64,000 bases of DNA, from assembly GCA_002320245.1 (NCBI GenBank), contig DCKD01000078.1:42943-106942 (forward strand), written 5' to 3'. Both the position numbers and the translations under genes were made by a program. Origin of the DNA: Lachnospiraceae bacterium UBA1683 (GTDB taxonomy: Bacteria; Bacillota; Clostridia; Lachnospirales; Lachnospiraceae). The notes below the pieces were generated by a model that saw only the letters and a program-made list of their open reading frames with translations, had not been told where the DNA came from and searched no databases. This document shows, in pieces, positions 63,680-64,000 of this stretch (positions within the stretch are counted from its first letter, which is position 1; the number at the start of each line of letters is the position of its first letter).

Positions 63680-64000
63680 GTTGCCACGCTATAGCGATAG
63701 GTAACTCTTTAATGTTATCTCCGAGTTTTCCCCCGCTTCACACCGTACATGAAACTTTCGCTTCATACGGCGTTCCATCATATCCAAATAGATTTATAAG
63801 TTAGTTTCCAGTTAGTATCTGGTATCCGTAATTCGTCCGTATTCTGTTCAGTTTTTTCTTCTGCTGACTATTAAAAACATAGCCTTTTAACAGTGATTTT
63901 GCTTCATTTGATGATTCTGTTAGGATTGCCTTTGCAATGGGAATTTCCACAAATGCCAGATTAGAATATCTATCGATGTTATCAGGCACACTATAACAAA
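63680..64000 (-). mobile_element. group II intron, 3-prime part
   Basis: Reading leftward, domain V is at 63776-63735 (GAACGCCGTATGAAGCGAAA, then GTTTCATGTACGGTGTG), followed by a domain VI stem (GTTACC... to ...GTGGCAAC) and the 3-prime end AC at 63680. Domain IV lies before it with the end of a reading frame. Exon sequence resumes in frame with the ATPase directly after. The 5-prime part is outside the window. Confidence 0.88.
63801..64000 (-). CDS. C-terminal end of the intron-encoded protein (partial)
   Basis: The final 66 or so codons of a frame entering from outside the window, ending LNRIRTNYGYQILTGN, with a basic segment QQKKKLNRIR. It stops 25 bases before domain V, the normal position for an intron reverse transcriptase/maturase. 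The part seen has no catalytic motif, so the call rests on position. Confidence 0.6.
   Translation of the reverse strand, partial: CYSVPDNIDRYSNLAFVEIPIAKAILTESSNEAKSLLKGYVFNSQQKKKLNRIRTNYGYQILTGN

Larger units (their letters stand above)
51612..64000. mobile_element. Tn916/Tn5397-type integrative conjugative element (left part)
   Basis: The region starts inside cotJC and continues past the window. It is visibly more AT-rich than the chromosome before it. Content and order follow the Tn916 family: recombinase end, orf8, orf7, orf9, accessory genes, orf13, orf14, orf15, orf16. Integration uses a serine recombinase as in Tn5397 rather than the Tn916 tyrosine integrase. There is no tet gene in the part seen. 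The left end lies at about 51609-51620; the crossover dinucleotide cannot be fixed without the other end. Confidence 0.9.

Overview
This is a 64 kb chromosomal stretch from a spore-forming, low-to-moderate G+C Clostridia bacterium, most likely a Lachnospiraceae gut commensal. The evidence is a cotJ spore-coat operon, a T-box controlled trp operon, an anaerobic (early cobalt insertion) cobalamin cluster with a CbiK chelatase, and a Tn916/Tn5397-type conjugative element. No species can be named from the sequence alone. No rRNA, tRNA or CRISPR array was seen.

Layout. 0-5.3 kb: ACT protein, MBL hydrolase, coaE, polA and a HAD phosphatase. 5.4-13.2 kb: complete trpEGDCFBA operon (minus strand) behind a promoter and a tryptophan (UGG) T-box. 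13.3-21 kb: glycine riboswitch with an AgcS symporter, a ZIP transporter, a small P-loop protein, an unknown membrane protein, and TrkH/TrkA potassium uptake. 21.2-26.3 kb: EF-G-like GTPase, tyrA and aroA. 26.6-30.8 kb: folate operon folC-folE-HD-folP-folBK. 31.1-49.9 kb: cobalamin cluster transcribed leftward from a cobalamin riboswitch (cbiK, D, L, F, H, ET, cbiA, cobT, S, C, cbiB, cobD, cbiP, hemC/cobA/hemD, cobU, cbiC, precorrin-2 dehydrogenase). 50-51.6 kb: XRE regulator and cotJABC. 51.6 kb to the end: the left part of an integrated conjugative element.

The cobalamin cluster looks partly eroded. hemC is fused in frame to cobA by a deletion, cobA is itself deleted and frameshifted, a nik/opp-type ABC transporter survives only as a collapsed remnant, and cbiG and cbiJ are not present. 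The tail-end genes (CbiA to CobS) look intact, so corrinoid completion or salvage may persist while de novo ring synthesis may depend on genes elsewhere or be lost.

The conjugative element interrupts cotJC and brings a large serine recombinase, orf8/orf7/orf9-type regulators, two regulated accessory modules (TetR plus alpha/beta hydrolase; MerR plus short-chain dehydrogenase) and orf13-orf16-type transfer genes. Its transfer genes are damaged or interrupted: the orf15 homologue has lost its N-terminal part, and a group II intron splits the orf16-type ATPase.

The strongest unexplained signal is a set of at least five families of small, hairpin-rich intergenic repeats (about 30-190 bp, several with terminal inverted repeats). 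Many sit exactly on, or within a few bases of, stop codons of leftward genes. Two copies of one family supply the TGA stop of trpG and of cobU from their own terminal repeat, and a 24-bp hairpin supplies the last five codons and the stop of trpC.
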